Assembly: GCF_025699295.1 (NCBI RefSeq)
Contig: NZ_JAILWB010000003.1
Coordinates: forward strand, 62,001-126,000
Direction of reading: 5' to 3'
DNA from: Hydrogenophaga sp.
GTDB taxonomy: Bacteria > Pseudomonadota > Gammaproteobacteria > Burkholderiales > Burkholderiaceae_C
Length of the DNA stretch: 64,000 nt
Positions 45,758-54,111 of the stretch are shown in pieces; within the stretch, counting starts at the first letter, position 1, and each line of letters opens with the position of its first letter. The notes beneath the pieces were generated by a model, which saw only the letters and a program-made list of their open reading frames with translations, ran no database searches and was not told where the DNA came from. A program made the position numbers and the translations under genes.

Positions 45758-45980
45758 CGGTGACTCCTTGGAAAGGCAGAAGTGGAAACGAGCGCCCATT
45801 ACGGACTGAACCGGCGACGCGCGCCAGCGGTTTTTCCGCTCGTTGCCAGCATGCATGCGCCCTTGCCTGAGACACATTTCCCAGCATGCGGTTACTCGGC
45901 CGTGTACTGCGGCGCATCCCGCACAATGTGCTTCTTCCTGCCGGGCCCGCGCCCGCAGCCAACCCGTTTGAAGGATCCTC

Positions 45981-46547
45981 ATGGGCAACCGACTCACCCA
46001 GATCGCCACCCGCACCGGCGACGCCGGCACCACCGGCCTGGGCGACAACACCCGCGTCTCCAAGGACAGTTTGCGCGTGCACGCCATGGGCGACGTGGAC
46101 GAACTCAACTCGCAGATCGGCCTGCTGCTCTGCGAGGACATGGGCGACGACGTGCGCACGCTGCTGGTCGAGATCCAGCACCAGCTCTTCAACCTCGGCG
46201 GCGAGCTGTCGATCCCGGGTTTCGAACTGCTCAAGCCCGAGGCCGTGCTGGCGCTGGACGAAGCCCTGGCCACGCACAACGCGGCCTTGCCGCGCCTGCA
46301 GGAATTCATCCTGCCCGCGGGCAATCGCGCGGCCAGCCAGGCCCATGTCTGCCGCACCGTGGCGCGCCGCGCCGAGCGCGCGGTGGTCGCGCTGGACAAG
46401 GCCGAGACCCTGAAGGACACGCCGCGCCAGTACCTCAACCGCCTCTCCGACCTGATGTTCGTGCTGGCGCGCGTGCTCAACCGCATGAACGGCGGCGACG
46501 ACGTGTACTGGAAGAGCGAGCGCATGCAGCAGGGCGCGGGCGCATGA
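45981..46547 (+). CDS. Cob(I)yrinic acid a,c-diamide adenosyltransferase, PduO type
   Basis: This 188-residue enzyme transfers the adenosyl group of ATP to cob(I)alamin to make coenzyme B12. The N-terminal TRTGDAGTTGLGD and GDVDELNSQIGLL bind ATP, and PAGNRAASQAHVCRTVARRAERA is the conserved active-site helix. The last 4 bases overlap the next gene. No cobalamin riboswitch was recognised in the 220 bases before it. Confidence 0.93.
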   Translation: MGNRLTQIATRTGDAGTTGLGDNTRVSKDSLRVHAMGDVDELNSQIGLLLCEDMGDDVRTLLVEIQHQLFNLGGELSIPGFELLKPEAVLALDEALATHNAALPRLQEFILPAGNRAASQAHVCRTVARRAERAVVALDKAETLKDTPRQYLNRLSDLMFVLARVLNRMNGGDDVYWKSERMQQGAGA

Positions 46548-46900
46548 AACCGCACCGTGCCCTGGCGCTGGGTGTGTTGTGGTTGCCGCTGGCTGGCGGC
46601 GCGGGCGCACAGTCCTCGCCGGCCGCGCCACAGGCTGCTGGCGACGTGACGCTGGTGTGCGAGGCCGTCTACCTGCCCGCGCGCACCACCTGGACGCGCA
46701 CCGTGCGCATCGGCTACGACCAGCAGCGCGTGCGCTCGGTGCGGATCGACGACGTGCCGGTCTACACCTTCTCGATCCGCGAGACGGTCATCCTTACCGC
46801 CATCGATAACGAGCGCATCCAGATCGACACCGCGGCCCAGACCTGGACCAGCGATTTCCGCGGCCAGGCGACGGCGATGGGGCGCTGCGAGCGGGGTTAA
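46544..46900 (+). CDS. Exported hypothetical protein
   Basis: The 118-residue protein has a signal peptide (ALALGVLWLPLAGGAGAQS) and a small beta-rich domain with two Cys (VCEAVYLPARTTWTRT...MGRCERG) that could form a disulfide. The start overlaps the adenosyltransferase stop by ATGA, which suggests coupling. No family is recognised. Confidence 0.7.
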   Translation: MKPHRALALGVLWLPLAGGAGAQSSPAAPQAAGDVTLVCEAVYLPARTTWTRTVRIGYDQQRVRSVRIDDVPVYTFSIRETVILTAIDNERIQIDTAAQTWTSDFRGQATAMGRCERG

Positions 46901-46958
46901 CGCGCGGCGGACGGCTGCTTTGTATGATGGTGCGGCTTGGCATTCGCGGGAGCAGCAC

Positions 46959-47246
46959 ATGCATCTGATCAAGGCGGTGATCGCCCTTTCACTGGCGGCA
47001 GCAGGCGCATCCGCGCTGGCCGCCGACGCCGCAGAGCGGCGCTTCATCCGTGCGGGCATGGGTGAGGGCGAGGTCCTCTTCAGGATCGGCAAGCCGGACC
47101 ACGAGGCCTTCGTCCGGATCGTCAAGGGACAGGCCGAAGAGAAGACCTGGACGTACTTCCCGCACCCGCAAGACCGGCAGACGCTGACCATCCTGACGCT
47201 GCGCGCCGGCGTGGTTTCCACGATCGAACGCAAGATCGCTCGCTGA
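46959..47246 (+). CDS. Exported protein, DUF2845/SmpA-like
   Basis: The 95-residue protein has a signal peptide (MHLIKAVIALSLAAAGASALA) then RFIRAGMGEGEVLFRIGKPD. That is the pattern of small periplasmic proteins in which one helix and three strands follow a G-M-x-x-x-E-V-x-x-x-x-G-x-P motif, seen in SmpA/OmlA and DUF2845. The function is unknown. TATGAT at 46922 may be its -10 box. Confidence 0.7.
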   Translation: MHLIKAVIALSLAAAGASALAADAAERRFIRAGMGEGEVLFRIGKPDHEAFVRIVKGQAEEKTWTYFPHPQDRQTLTILTLRAGVVSTIERKIAR

Positions 47247-47266
47247 CCCGGAACAGGGCACACCCG

Positions 47267-47812
47267 ATGAAGGCACAGGAACGTGACACCCTGCTGGAGC
47301 AGCTCCAGCGCCGATTCGAGCAACACGCGCGGCGCCACCCCGGCATCGCCTGGGCGGACGTGCTCGCCAGGCTCAAGGCCTCCGCCACGGCACTGGAAGC
47401 CCTGGCGCGCATGGAAAGCACGGGGGGCGAACCCGACGTGATCGGGCAGGCCAGCGACACGGGGCAGTTCATCTTTTGCGACTGCGCCGCCGAGAGCCCG
47501 ACGGGGCGCAGAAGCCTCTGCTACGACGACGCGGCCCTGAAAGCCCGCAAGGAAAACAAGCCCCAGGGCAGCGCGGTCCAGATGGCCGCCGACATGGGCG
47601 TGGAGCTGCTGTCCGAAGAGCAGTACCGCGCGCTGCAAGAGCTGGGCGAATTCGACGTCAAGACCTCGAGCTGGGTCGCCACGCCCAAGTCCATCCGCTC
47701 ACTGGGCGGGGCACTGTTCTGCGACCGCCGCTACGGCCAGGTGTTCACGTACCACAACGGGGTGCAGTCGTACTACGCGGCCCGGGGCTTTCGCGCGCTG
47801 CTGCGCGTGTGA
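47267..47812 (+). CDS. DUF4256 family protein
   Basis: The 181-residue cytosolic protein matches DUF4256: RFEQHARRHPGIAWADV near the start, FCDCAAESPTGRRSLCYDDAAL, DMGVELLSEEQYRALQELGEFD and C-terminal FCDRRYGQVFTYHNGVQSYYAARGFR. The function is unknown; members occur singly in many bacteria. It follows the small exported protein gene by 20 bases. Confidence 0.85.
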   Translation: MKAQERDTLLEQLQRRFEQHARRHPGIAWADVLARLKASATALEALARMESTGGEPDVIGQASDTGQFIFCDCAAESPTGRRSLCYDDAALKARKENKPQGSAVQMAADMGVELLSEEQYRALQELGEFDVKTSSWVATPKSIRSLGGALFCDRRYGQVFTYHNGVQSYYAARGFRALLRV

Positions 47813-47883
47813 TGCGAGGTTCTTCTTCTGGCGGGCAAGGGCGACTAACATGACGCCCTCTCATCCTCTCCCAGGAGAACGCC

Positions 47884-48261
47884 ATGCCCGCCAGCCCCCA
47901 TGCCCTGAACTGGTTCGAGATCCCCGTGGCCGACTTTGCCCGGGCCAAAGTCTTCTATGAGACCGTGCTGGGCCGCACCATCGAGCCAATGTCCATGGGC
48001 CCCAGCACCATGGGCATGCTGTCTTCAGATCCGGGCGCCGTGGGTGGCGCCATCGTGCACGGCGACGGCGCGGAGCCCGCGCGGCAGGGCACCCTGGTCT
48101 ATCTCAACGGCGGCGACGACCTGGCGGTGATGCTGGCCCGGGTCGAGGGCGCCGGTGGTTCCGTGGCCGTGCCCAAGACCGAAATCGGCAATGGCTTCGG
48201 CTTCTTCGCGCACTTCATCGACACCGAGGGCAACAAGGTCGGCCTGCATTCGATGCAGTGA
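47884..48261 (+). CDS. VOC (glyoxalase/bleomycin-resistance) family protein
   Basis: The 125-residue protein has two beta-alpha-beta-beta-beta halves of the vicinal oxygen chelate fold: LNWFEIPVADFARAKVFYETVLG and LVYLNGGDDLAVMLARVEGAGG. The C-terminal FIDTEGNKVGLHS gives the Glu/His metal ligands. Substrate unknown; single-domain members often bind small lipophilic molecules. Confidence 0.9.
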   Translation: MPASPHALNWFEIPVADFARAKVFYETVLGRTIEPMSMGPSTMGMLSSDPGAVGGAIVHGDGAEPARQGTLVYLNGGDDLAVMLARVEGAGGSVAVPKTEIGNGFGFFAHFIDTEGNKVGLHSMQ

Positions 48262-48284
48262 CGCGCCCGCAACGGCCCGAGGAC

Positions 48285-48707
48285 TTACCTCGGCGCCAGC
48301 ACCGCCATCGTGATGCGCGAAACGCAGGTGAGTTCGCCCGCGTCGTTGCTCAGGTCGATCTGCCACACCTGCGTGGTGCGGCCGATGTGCACCGGCCGCG
48401 TGACGCCGGTGACCCAGCCGCTGGTGGCGCCCTTGAGGTGGTTGGCGTTGATGTCCAGCCCGACCGCGCGGTGGCCTGGCGCGCAGCTGTAGGCCGCGCC
48501 GCAGGAACCCAGCGTCTCGGCCAGCACCACGCTCACGCCGCCGTGCAGCAGGCCATAGGGTTGCTTGGTGCGGGTGTCCACGGGCACGCGCGCACGGATG
48601 AAGTCGGGTCCGACTTCGAGGAATTCGATGCCCAGGTGCTGCACGGCCGTGTCTTTGTGGATGGCGGTGAGTTCCTCGACGGAGATGGGGCGGGTCCAGA
48701 CGGTCAT
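48285..48707 (-). CDS. PaaI-family hotdog thioesterase
   Basis: The 140-residue hotdog-fold protein has YGLLHGGVSVVLAETLGSCGA, the helix with Gly-Gly and acidic residue used for catalysis in 4-hydroxybenzoyl/phenylacetyl-CoA thioesterases, and AVGLDINANHLKGATSGWVTGV. It hydrolyses acyl-CoA esters in the cytosol. It starts 5 bases after the permease stop and is cotranscribed with it, though the two have no evident common pathway. Confidence 0.88.
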   Translation of the reverse strand: MTVWTRPISVEELTAIHKDTAVQHLGIEFLEVGPDFIRARVPVDTRTKQPYGLLHGGVSVVLAETLGSCGAAYSCAPGHRAVGLDINANHLKGATSGWVTGVTRPVHIGRTTQVWQIDLSNDAGELTCVSRITMAVLAPR

Positions 48708-48712
48708 GGTGT

Positions 48713-50074
48713 TCAGGCAGAAGCTTTGGATCGGTTGAGCAGGGCGTACAGGATGATCGCGCCGAAGGTGGCGGTACCGATGCCGCCGAGCGCGAAGCCG
48801 CCGAACTTCAGCGTGTAGTCGCCCGTGCCCAGGATCAGCGTGATCGCGGCCACCAGCAGGTTCTTGTTGTCCGAGAAGTCGACCTTGTTCTCGACCCAGA
48901 TGCGCGCGCCCGCGATGGCGATCAGGCCGAAGACGACGATGGACACGCCGCCCATCACGGCCAGCGGAATCGCCTGGATCAGCGCGCCGAACTTGGGGCT
49001 GAAACCCAGCAGGATCGCGATGCACGCGGCCACCACGAACATGGCGGTGGAGTAGATCTTGGTCGCGGCCATCACGCCGATGTTTTCCGCGTAGGTGGTC
49101 ACGCCGGTGCCGCCCGAGGCGCCACTGACCATGGTGGCCACGCCATCGCCGATGAAGGCCTTGCCCAGGTAGGGGTTCAGGTCGCGCCCGGTCATGGCGC
49201 TCACGGCCTTGATGTGGCCCAGGTTCTCGGCCACCAGGATCAGCGCCACCGGCGCGATCAGCAGCATGGCCTGCGCCTCGAACACCGGCGCGGCGAACTT
49301 CGGCAGGCCGAACAGCGGCGCGCTCGACAGCGCCGAGAGGTCGATCGGCTTGCCCAGGCCCAGGCCGTTGGTGAGCACCGCGTAGATCAGGCTGGCCACG
49401 ATCAGGCCCACCAGGATCAGCAGCCGCTGCGTCATGCCACGCGTGTACACCGCCACCAGGCCCACGCTGACGAAGGTGACGGCCTGCATCCAGGCGTCGA
49501 AGCCGGTGGGCGCCATGTTCTTGATCGGAATGGCCGCCAGATTCAGGCCGATCACCGCCACCACCGCGCCCGTCACCACCGGCGGCATCAGGCGCTCGAT
49601 CCAGTGCACGGCCACGTCGTTCTCCACCTCCTCCACCTCCATGCCCTTCATGGGGCTGGAGCGCGTGTGGCGCTCATTGGTCAGGTGCACGATCACGCCG
49701 ATGACGGTGTAGAGTGCGCCGCAGGCAATGATGCCGCCCAGCGCCACACCCAGGTTGGCATTCAGCCCCGGGCCCGCGTAGCCGCTGGCGGCGATCACCA
49801 CCCCGATGAAGGCAAAGCTCGAGCCCAGATAGCTCGGCACCTTGCCGCCGGTGATGACGAAGAAGATCAGCGTGCCGATGCCGCTCATGAGGATGGCGAC
49901 GTTGGGGTCGAAACCCATCAGCAGCGGCGCCAGCACCGTGGCGCCGAACATGGCGATGACGTGCTGCACGCCCATCACCCCCGTCTGCGGCCAGGGCAGG
50001 CGCTCGTCGGGCGCGATCACGCCGCCGTTGTCGAGTGTGGAAGCCGGTTTCTCCGTCCAGTTGAGCAGGCCCAT
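48713..50074 (-). CDS. uraA: NCS2-family uracil/xanthine permease
   Basis: The 453-residue inner-membrane carrier has about 14 transmembrane segments and the nucleobase-ascorbate-transporter pattern: QHVIAMFGATVLAPLLMGFD at the start, MPPVVTGAVVAVIGLNLAAI, and the signature block LVAENLGHIKAVSAMTGRDLNPYLGKAFIGDG, with ASGGTGVTTYAENIGVMA. UraA/RutG-like members carry uracil with protons. ATG 50074 is chosen since the first-helix segment begins soon after. A 6-bp hairpin (50103-50108/50115-50120) sits in its leader. Confidence 0.9.
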   Translation of the reverse strand: MGLLNWTEKPASTLDNGGVIAPDERLPWPQTGVMGVQHVIAMFGATVLAPLLMGFDPNVAILMSGIGTLIFFVITGGKVPSYLGSSFAFIGVVIAASGYAGPGLNANLGVALGGIIACGALYTVIGVIVHLTNERHTRSSPMKGMEVEEVENDVAVHWIERLMPPVVTGAVVAVIGLNLAAIPIKNMAPTGFDAWMQAVTFVSVGLVAVYTRGMTQRLLILVGLIVASLIYAVLTNGLGLGKPIDLSALSSAPLFGLPKFAAPVFEAQAMLLIAPVALILVAENLGHIKAVSAMTGRDLNPYLGKAFIGDGVATMVSGASGGTGVTTYAENIGVMAATKIYSTAMFVVAACIAILLGFSPKFGALIQAIPLAVMGGVSIVVFGLIAIAGARIWVENKVDFSDNKNLLVAAITLILGTGDYTLKFGGFALGGIGTATFGAIILYALLNRSKASA

Positions 50075-50260
50075 GGTTGTCTCCGTGTTGTTGAGGGGGG
50101 CGGGCGCGCCTCTTCGCGCCGGGTGGGATTGTGCACGGCAAAGGCGGTGTGCGCCTGTCGGCTGACGCTGCAACGCGGACCGCCCGCCCCCCAAACAAAA
50201 CCTCGGCCCGGTAGACGAACACCTTCCCGCTCAGCACGCTTTCGGCGGGTAGCGGCCTCG

Positions 50261-50359
50261 TTAGTGCACCCAATCCCGCAGCCTGACTCCGAATCGCGCA
50301 AGCGTGCAGACCGAGACAGCGAGGGAGACGGCCATCACAAGCCCCGCAATGTTCGTCAT
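50261..50359 (-). CDS. Small single-pass membrane peptide, 32 residues
   Basis: This frame starts at ATG 50359 with AAGGAA about 9 bases before it and stops at TAA 50261. The peptide, MTNIAGLVMAVSLAVSVCTL then ARFGVRLRDWVH, is one hydrophobic helix with a basic C-terminus. It lies 48 bases downstream of the 736-residue gene on the same strand and may be cotranscribed. Other parts of 50075-50407 hold the permease leader and no further gene I can see. It is too short for confident family assignment. Confidence 0.45.
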   Translation of the reverse strand: MTNIAGLVMAVSLAVSVCTLARFGVRLRDWVH

Positions 50360-50407
50360 TGCCGCGTTCCTTCGCCGTCCCCGTCGTCCGTCAGGTCGCT
50401 CCTGGAT

Positions 50408-52618
50408 TCAGACGCCGCTCTTGACGATGTCGGAGATGTCCTTCAAGGCATACCTTGCGAACCCCGATACGAGCTTGTCTCCCGGCTGCAGCGCCTCAAG
50501 AACCCGATCGGCGACCTTCGTTTCTGCATATACGCGCGCAAGAACTTCTTCATCGACCTCCAGGAAAGAGGCGATGAGAGCGGGCGTGCTGAAAAAAGTG
50601 TGCGCCTCTTCTGCAGTTTTGAAGAAATGCCGCGCCTTGTCGCCGCGCTTCAGTGCGATGACGAATTTGCCATTCTTGCCGTTGTCCAGAACTGTGGTGT
50701 ACGGCCATTCGCCATCTTCGGACTTTGCGCCGGGGATGTTGGTTTTCAAGACCTTGTCTGGGCCCTCCAGCTGGTCGAGCATCTGAACGCAAATCTTCAT
50801 GAGTCGGTACGTCACCCTGAGACGCGGCTCGGACACGTTGAGCAGCGCCGCTTCGACTTGCTCCATGAGTGGCTTGTCGTCCAACAGCACGTCGGCAGCC
50901 GTCTCGGCGATGGTGTAGTCGCTCAGGATCCCCCTGACGTATTCCACGCCGTACGACTGCAATGGCTGCTTGTTGCGGTAGTTGACCAGATCGTCGAGCG
51001 CTTTGACGAAATTCAATGCGCCGATCTGCGTGACGTTGCCCGGAAACAGTCCGTTCACGAATCGCGCATTCGACGCGTGCTCGTCTTGTCCCTCCATGGG
51101 CCAAACGAGGAGCTTCGCATCCCGGCAGCCGTTGACGACCGAATACGCGAATTCGCTCGACGTTCCCATCCCGGCCTGCATCACGGCATCGGCGCCCATG
51201 AGATTGCAATACATCATCGTATTGGTCTTTTGTGGGATGTCACTTGCGGCCGCCGGTAACTGAGCTGCGTTGAATGCCCCGCCGGCGCAAATTGCAAACA
51301 CGATATTCTCGTAGCCGGTGTTCCCTTTGTGCAATTGGTCGTAAATGTGCTTTGCGACGACAGACGTGGCGTCGCTGAGGTACAGGTAGACGAAGCCCTT
51401 GACTTGGTCGAGATGGAGCCCGCTGAGCTTGGGATCCGTGGGCCCTCCCTTGCCGTACACAAAACCGCCGATGGTGCTTATGTTTGGTTTCAAGAGGGTT
51501 TCCGCGGGCAGTTGTACACCCGCCTGCTGGATCACGCTCCAAGCAAAATCACGAAGTTCTTCCCCCCCGTCCTTTAGCCCCTTCCCTCCCACCGTCCTTG
51601 CCCTTGTGTAGACGTCTCCACCCGGCTTGTTGACCAGTGCCGTCACCATCGAACGCAACTGAAGCAAGGTGTTGGGTTGTTTAAGACCTTCGATGTCCGG
51701 GGTCGACAACGAAATGTGCGCCGTTTTGCTCAGGTATATGAGCTTCTTGCCGCTGGGATCGCTGGGGTCCTTCACGGGTTGGCCGTCTTTGTAGGCGACG
51801 TCGCTTGGGAGAACCTTTCCCATGTAGCAGTATTCCAGCAACGACTGACCGGCGTAGGGGTTTTCGACGAACAGGTTCAGAATGCTTTCGTGATCCACGA
51901 CTTGGTTCGCCAAGGCTCCTATTTTGTGCATGGCGCGCGTCAAGGCGAAGTCCATGTCGGTGGAACACCAGATCTTCTTCACGTCTCCGCAGGCAGCGGC
52001 GACCTGGGGCACGAGATCCATCATGGAAATCTTCTGGCAGGTGTTGAGAAACTCCCTGAACACCTTTTTGAAATCGTCTCCCTGCTTCCCCGCCAGACTC
52101 TGGATCAGTTTTTCATTCGAAGTGCGCTGGGTTTTCTCGTCCGTGTCGAAGGCGATCCACTGGGGTGGCATGTCGTCGAACGGGAAGCGCGCGTGCCGCC
52201 GAAGGATCGCCGGCCGGCCCCCCTGCTTTTCATAGAGTGAGGTGGCGCTTTTTGTTCCGCGGTACACGACGACGTGCAGTCCCAATTCGGGTTTCCGCAA
52301 CTCCTGGATAAATGCGTGCGCATTTGCGAAATACATGCCTTCTGACACGGGCCATTCCGGCGGCAGAACGACGATGACGGCGCTTCCCTTGTCGAGGCAC
52401 TTCCTGGCATTCTTTTGCTGTTCGTCAGTACCCTTCTTGTTGAATGAGCGGTCAATGACGGAGCGCACGACATTGAATTCGCGATCCGTGTGCCCGCCGC
52501 CGGTGGAACAGAAGCCAACGAAAAGGACGCTAGGCACGCCCTTGAGGATGGTGTTGACGTCTTTGTGGTAGCTGACTTTCGAGATGTCGATGGTGGGCTG
52601 GGAGACTTGGGTTTCCAT
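50408..52618 (-). CDS. Large protein of unrecognised family, possibly GT-B glycosyltransferase-like
   Basis: The 736-residue protein has no signal peptide or membrane helix. Residues 30-50 (PSVLFVGFCSTGGGHTDREF) look like the first strand and Gly-rich loop of a Rossmann domain with a GGGH motif, as at the N-terminus of MurG/MGDG-synthase glycosyltransferases. Residues 475-525 (GADAVMQAGMGTSSEF, then LLVWPMEGQDEHASNARFV) resemble their C-terminal donor-binding segment with a G-x-G-T-x-x-E helix and a P-x-x-x-Q-x-x-N-A turn. Between and after are long regions with nothing I know. Codon use is less GC-extreme than in neighbours, suggesting transfer. I cannot name the substrate. Confidence 0.65.
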   Translation of the reverse strand: METQVSQPTIDISKVSYHKDVNTILKGVPSVLFVGFCSTGGGHTDREFNVVRSVIDRSFNKKGTDEQQKNARKCLDKGSAVIVVLPPEWPVSEGMYFANAHAFIQELRKPELGLHVVVYRGTKSATSLYEKQGGRPAILRRHARFPFDDMPPQWIAFDTDEKTQRTSNEKLIQSLAGKQGDDFKKVFREFLNTCQKISMMDLVPQVAAACGDVKKIWCSTDMDFALTRAMHKIGALANQVVDHESILNLFVENPYAGQSLLEYCYMGKVLPSDVAYKDGQPVKDPSDPSGKKLIYLSKTAHISLSTPDIEGLKQPNTLLQLRSMVTALVNKPGGDVYTRARTVGGKGLKDGGEELRDFAWSVIQQAGVQLPAETLLKPNISTIGGFVYGKGGPTDPKLSGLHLDQVKGFVYLYLSDATSVVAKHIYDQLHKGNTGYENIVFAICAGGAFNAAQLPAAASDIPQKTNTMMYCNLMGADAVMQAGMGTSSEFAYSVVNGCRDAKLLVWPMEGQDEHASNARFVNGLFPGNVTQIGALNFVKALDDLVNYRNKQPLQSYGVEYVRGILSDYTIAETAADVLLDDKPLMEQVEAALLNVSEPRLRVTYRLMKICVQMLDQLEGPDKVLKTNIPGAKSEDGEWPYTTVLDNGKNGKFVIALKRGDKARHFFKTAEEAHTFFSTPALIASFLEVDEEVLARVYAETKVADRVLEALQPGDKLVSGFARYALKDISDIVKSGV

Positions 52619-52665
52619 GATTGAATCCTTGAATGAGGCGCGCGACCGCCTCGTCGTTTAGGTGG

Positions 52666-53409
52666 TCATAGGACGCCCGTCGCGGGGCGCGTCAGGGATG
52701 GCGTGAGGCCGGAGCACCCGGCCCCGCTGATCAGCAGGCTGGGCGGATGGTGTGCTTCGGTAGGAGGTGCGAAATTCCGATCCTCGAGACCAGAATTCCC
52801 CGGCGCATGCGCCGGTGTCGGCACCGCGTCCATCGGGCTGGTCGGCGCGCGGCGGAGTTCGAAAGCCCGTTTTGAGTCGGCAGCGTACTCGCCCACGAAA
52901 GAGAAGCCGAGCCCGGCCAGCAGTCCCGACGAGCGCTCGTTGGTCGTCTCTACTTCCGCGCAGATCCGGTGGAGCTGCATCGATTCGAAGGCTGTCCGCA
53001 AGACGTGTGTGAGCGCGCGGCGCATGAGGCCCCGCCCCCAGTGCGCCGGCGAGAGCGCATAGGTGAGGTAGGCGCTCGGGTCGCTATCGCGCGAGATGTC
53101 CTTCAGCCCGCACATGCCGACCAGCGGCCCGCGGTGCAGCGCGAGGGCCCAGCGACGCATGTCCATCGCACGCTCCCGCTCGCTCCAGGTGTCAAGCAGC
53201 CGACCGGCCTCCTGCGGGGTCGCGGGCGCCTGGATGCGGCAAGGCTCGGCGACGCGGCGGTCTGCGTACAGGCGGTGCAACGCGCGGGCATCTCGCTGCA
53301 GCAGAGGGCGCAGGACGATGAGCTGGCCGTGGGTGACGGCAAGGGGAATGGCGGCGTATCCCAGCGGATGCGGCCGGCGTTGGCAGGCCCTGCGGCGTGC
53401 GCGCGTCAT
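52666..53409 (-). CDS. GNAT acetyltransferase, RimJ/RimL type
   Basis: The 247-residue protein has a GNAT domain (about residues 25-190): LIVLRPLLQRDARALHRLYAD, the acetyl-CoA loop in YALSPAHWGRGLMRRAL, and HRICAEVETTNERSSGLLAGLGF, the last being typical of RimJ/RimL N-acetyltransferases. The C-terminal 55 residues are Pro/Ser-rich and unlike the family. A basic N-terminal tail suggests the true start might be GTG near VTHGQLIVL. It follows a broken sigma-factor gene by 7 bases. Confidence 0.75.
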   Translation of the reverse strand: MTRARRRACQRRPHPLGYAAIPLAVTHGQLIVLRPLLQRDARALHRLYADRRVAEPCRIQAPATPQEAGRLLDTWSERERAMDMRRWALALHRGPLVGMCGLKDISRDSDPSAYLTYALSPAHWGRGLMRRALTHVLRTAFESMQLHRICAEVETTNERSSGLLAGLGFSFVGEYAADSKRAFELRRAPTSPMDAVPTPAHAPGNSGLEDRNFAPPTEAHHPPSLLISGAGCSGLTPSLTRPATGVL

Positions 53410-53416
53410 GGCGTGT

Positions 53417-53809
53417 TCACCGCCGCCAGCGCCAGTGCCGCCCGTGGGCCGCCTCGGCCCCGCTCGGGTGCCGGCACCGCAGCGTCGTCTCGTGCGCGTC
53501 GAAGGTCTCCAGCCGCCAGCGCCAGCGCGCGGTCAGGTTGACGTGATCGCGCGCGATGTTCGACGCGATCCCGAAGACCCGCGTGGAGAACGATGCCCCG
53601 CCTCGATAGCCATGCAGGTTTGACAGTGCATCCGCGAAGGTCTGTTGCGCGGGTTCGGTCGCATCTGCTTCGTTGCCCACCTTCTTCAGGATGAAGTAAC
53701 GCGGCGCAAGGCCGTGGTCGGCGATGAGCCCGCGGAAAAGGGCTTCGGTGTAGGGTTGCGCAAGGCTCCCTTCCGATCTCGTGAGATTGGCGCTGTCGAG
53801 CATTCGCAC
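53417..53809 (-). pseudogene. Truncated ECF-like sigma-70 factor, region 2 only
   Basis: Of a sigma-70 region 2, LKKVGNEADATEPAQQTFADALSNL and FSTRVFGIASNIARDHV (core-binding and -10 recognition helices) are recognisable. After residue about 108 the sequence turns into low-complexity Arg/His-rich residues and stops, so region 4 (-35 recognition) is missing. It cannot act as a normal sigma factor. A frameshift near 53480 is the likely cause. Confidence 0.65.
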
Positions 53810-53811
53810 AA

Positions 53812-54060
53812 TCTACGTACGGGACGTCGCCGCATCCATACGGACGTCGCCGTATCCATTCCGCACGGGCAGCAAAAATATCGGAACCGGCCGAAATGCA
53901 TCGGCCAGTCGATGGTCACGCCGACGGACGGACCCCACAGAAACCCGATGAGGGTGACTGGGTGCCGGTTGGCCGGCAATTCGGTTTCTTTTTCGAACCC
54001 CTTTCCTTCGAACCAAATGTTCGGCGGCGTCCCGGTTCCGACAGGAAGGCTTTCGAGCAA
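53812..54060 (-). pseudogene. Possible decayed coding sequence of unknown type
   Basis: The minus-strand frame reads PPNIWFEGKGFEKETELPAN followed by HPVTLIGFLWGPSVGVTIDW, which has the look of protein, but it loses coherence after about 65 residues and there is no clear ribosome binding site. A 20-base tandem repeat (GGACGTCGCC..., 53822-53840 and 53842-53860) sits at its downstream end. The rest of 53810-54111 shows nothing else. Confidence 0.25.
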
Positions 54061-54111
54061 ATCCGCGTCTCGGCCTGATTCAGCCGCGGGGCCATCCTGC
54101 CCTGTTGTCGG

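Noticed and set aside
45758-45980. Cobalamin riboswitch before the adenosyltransferase
   Set aside because: I looked for the conserved B12-box core and stem pattern and did not find it; only a small AGCGG/CCGCT hairpin is present.
45530-47638. A 702-codon minus-strand frame opposite the adenosyltransferase and small exported genes
   Set aside because: Only its last 75 codons, behind their own ribosome binding site, look like a protein. The upstream part is antisense to recognisable genes.
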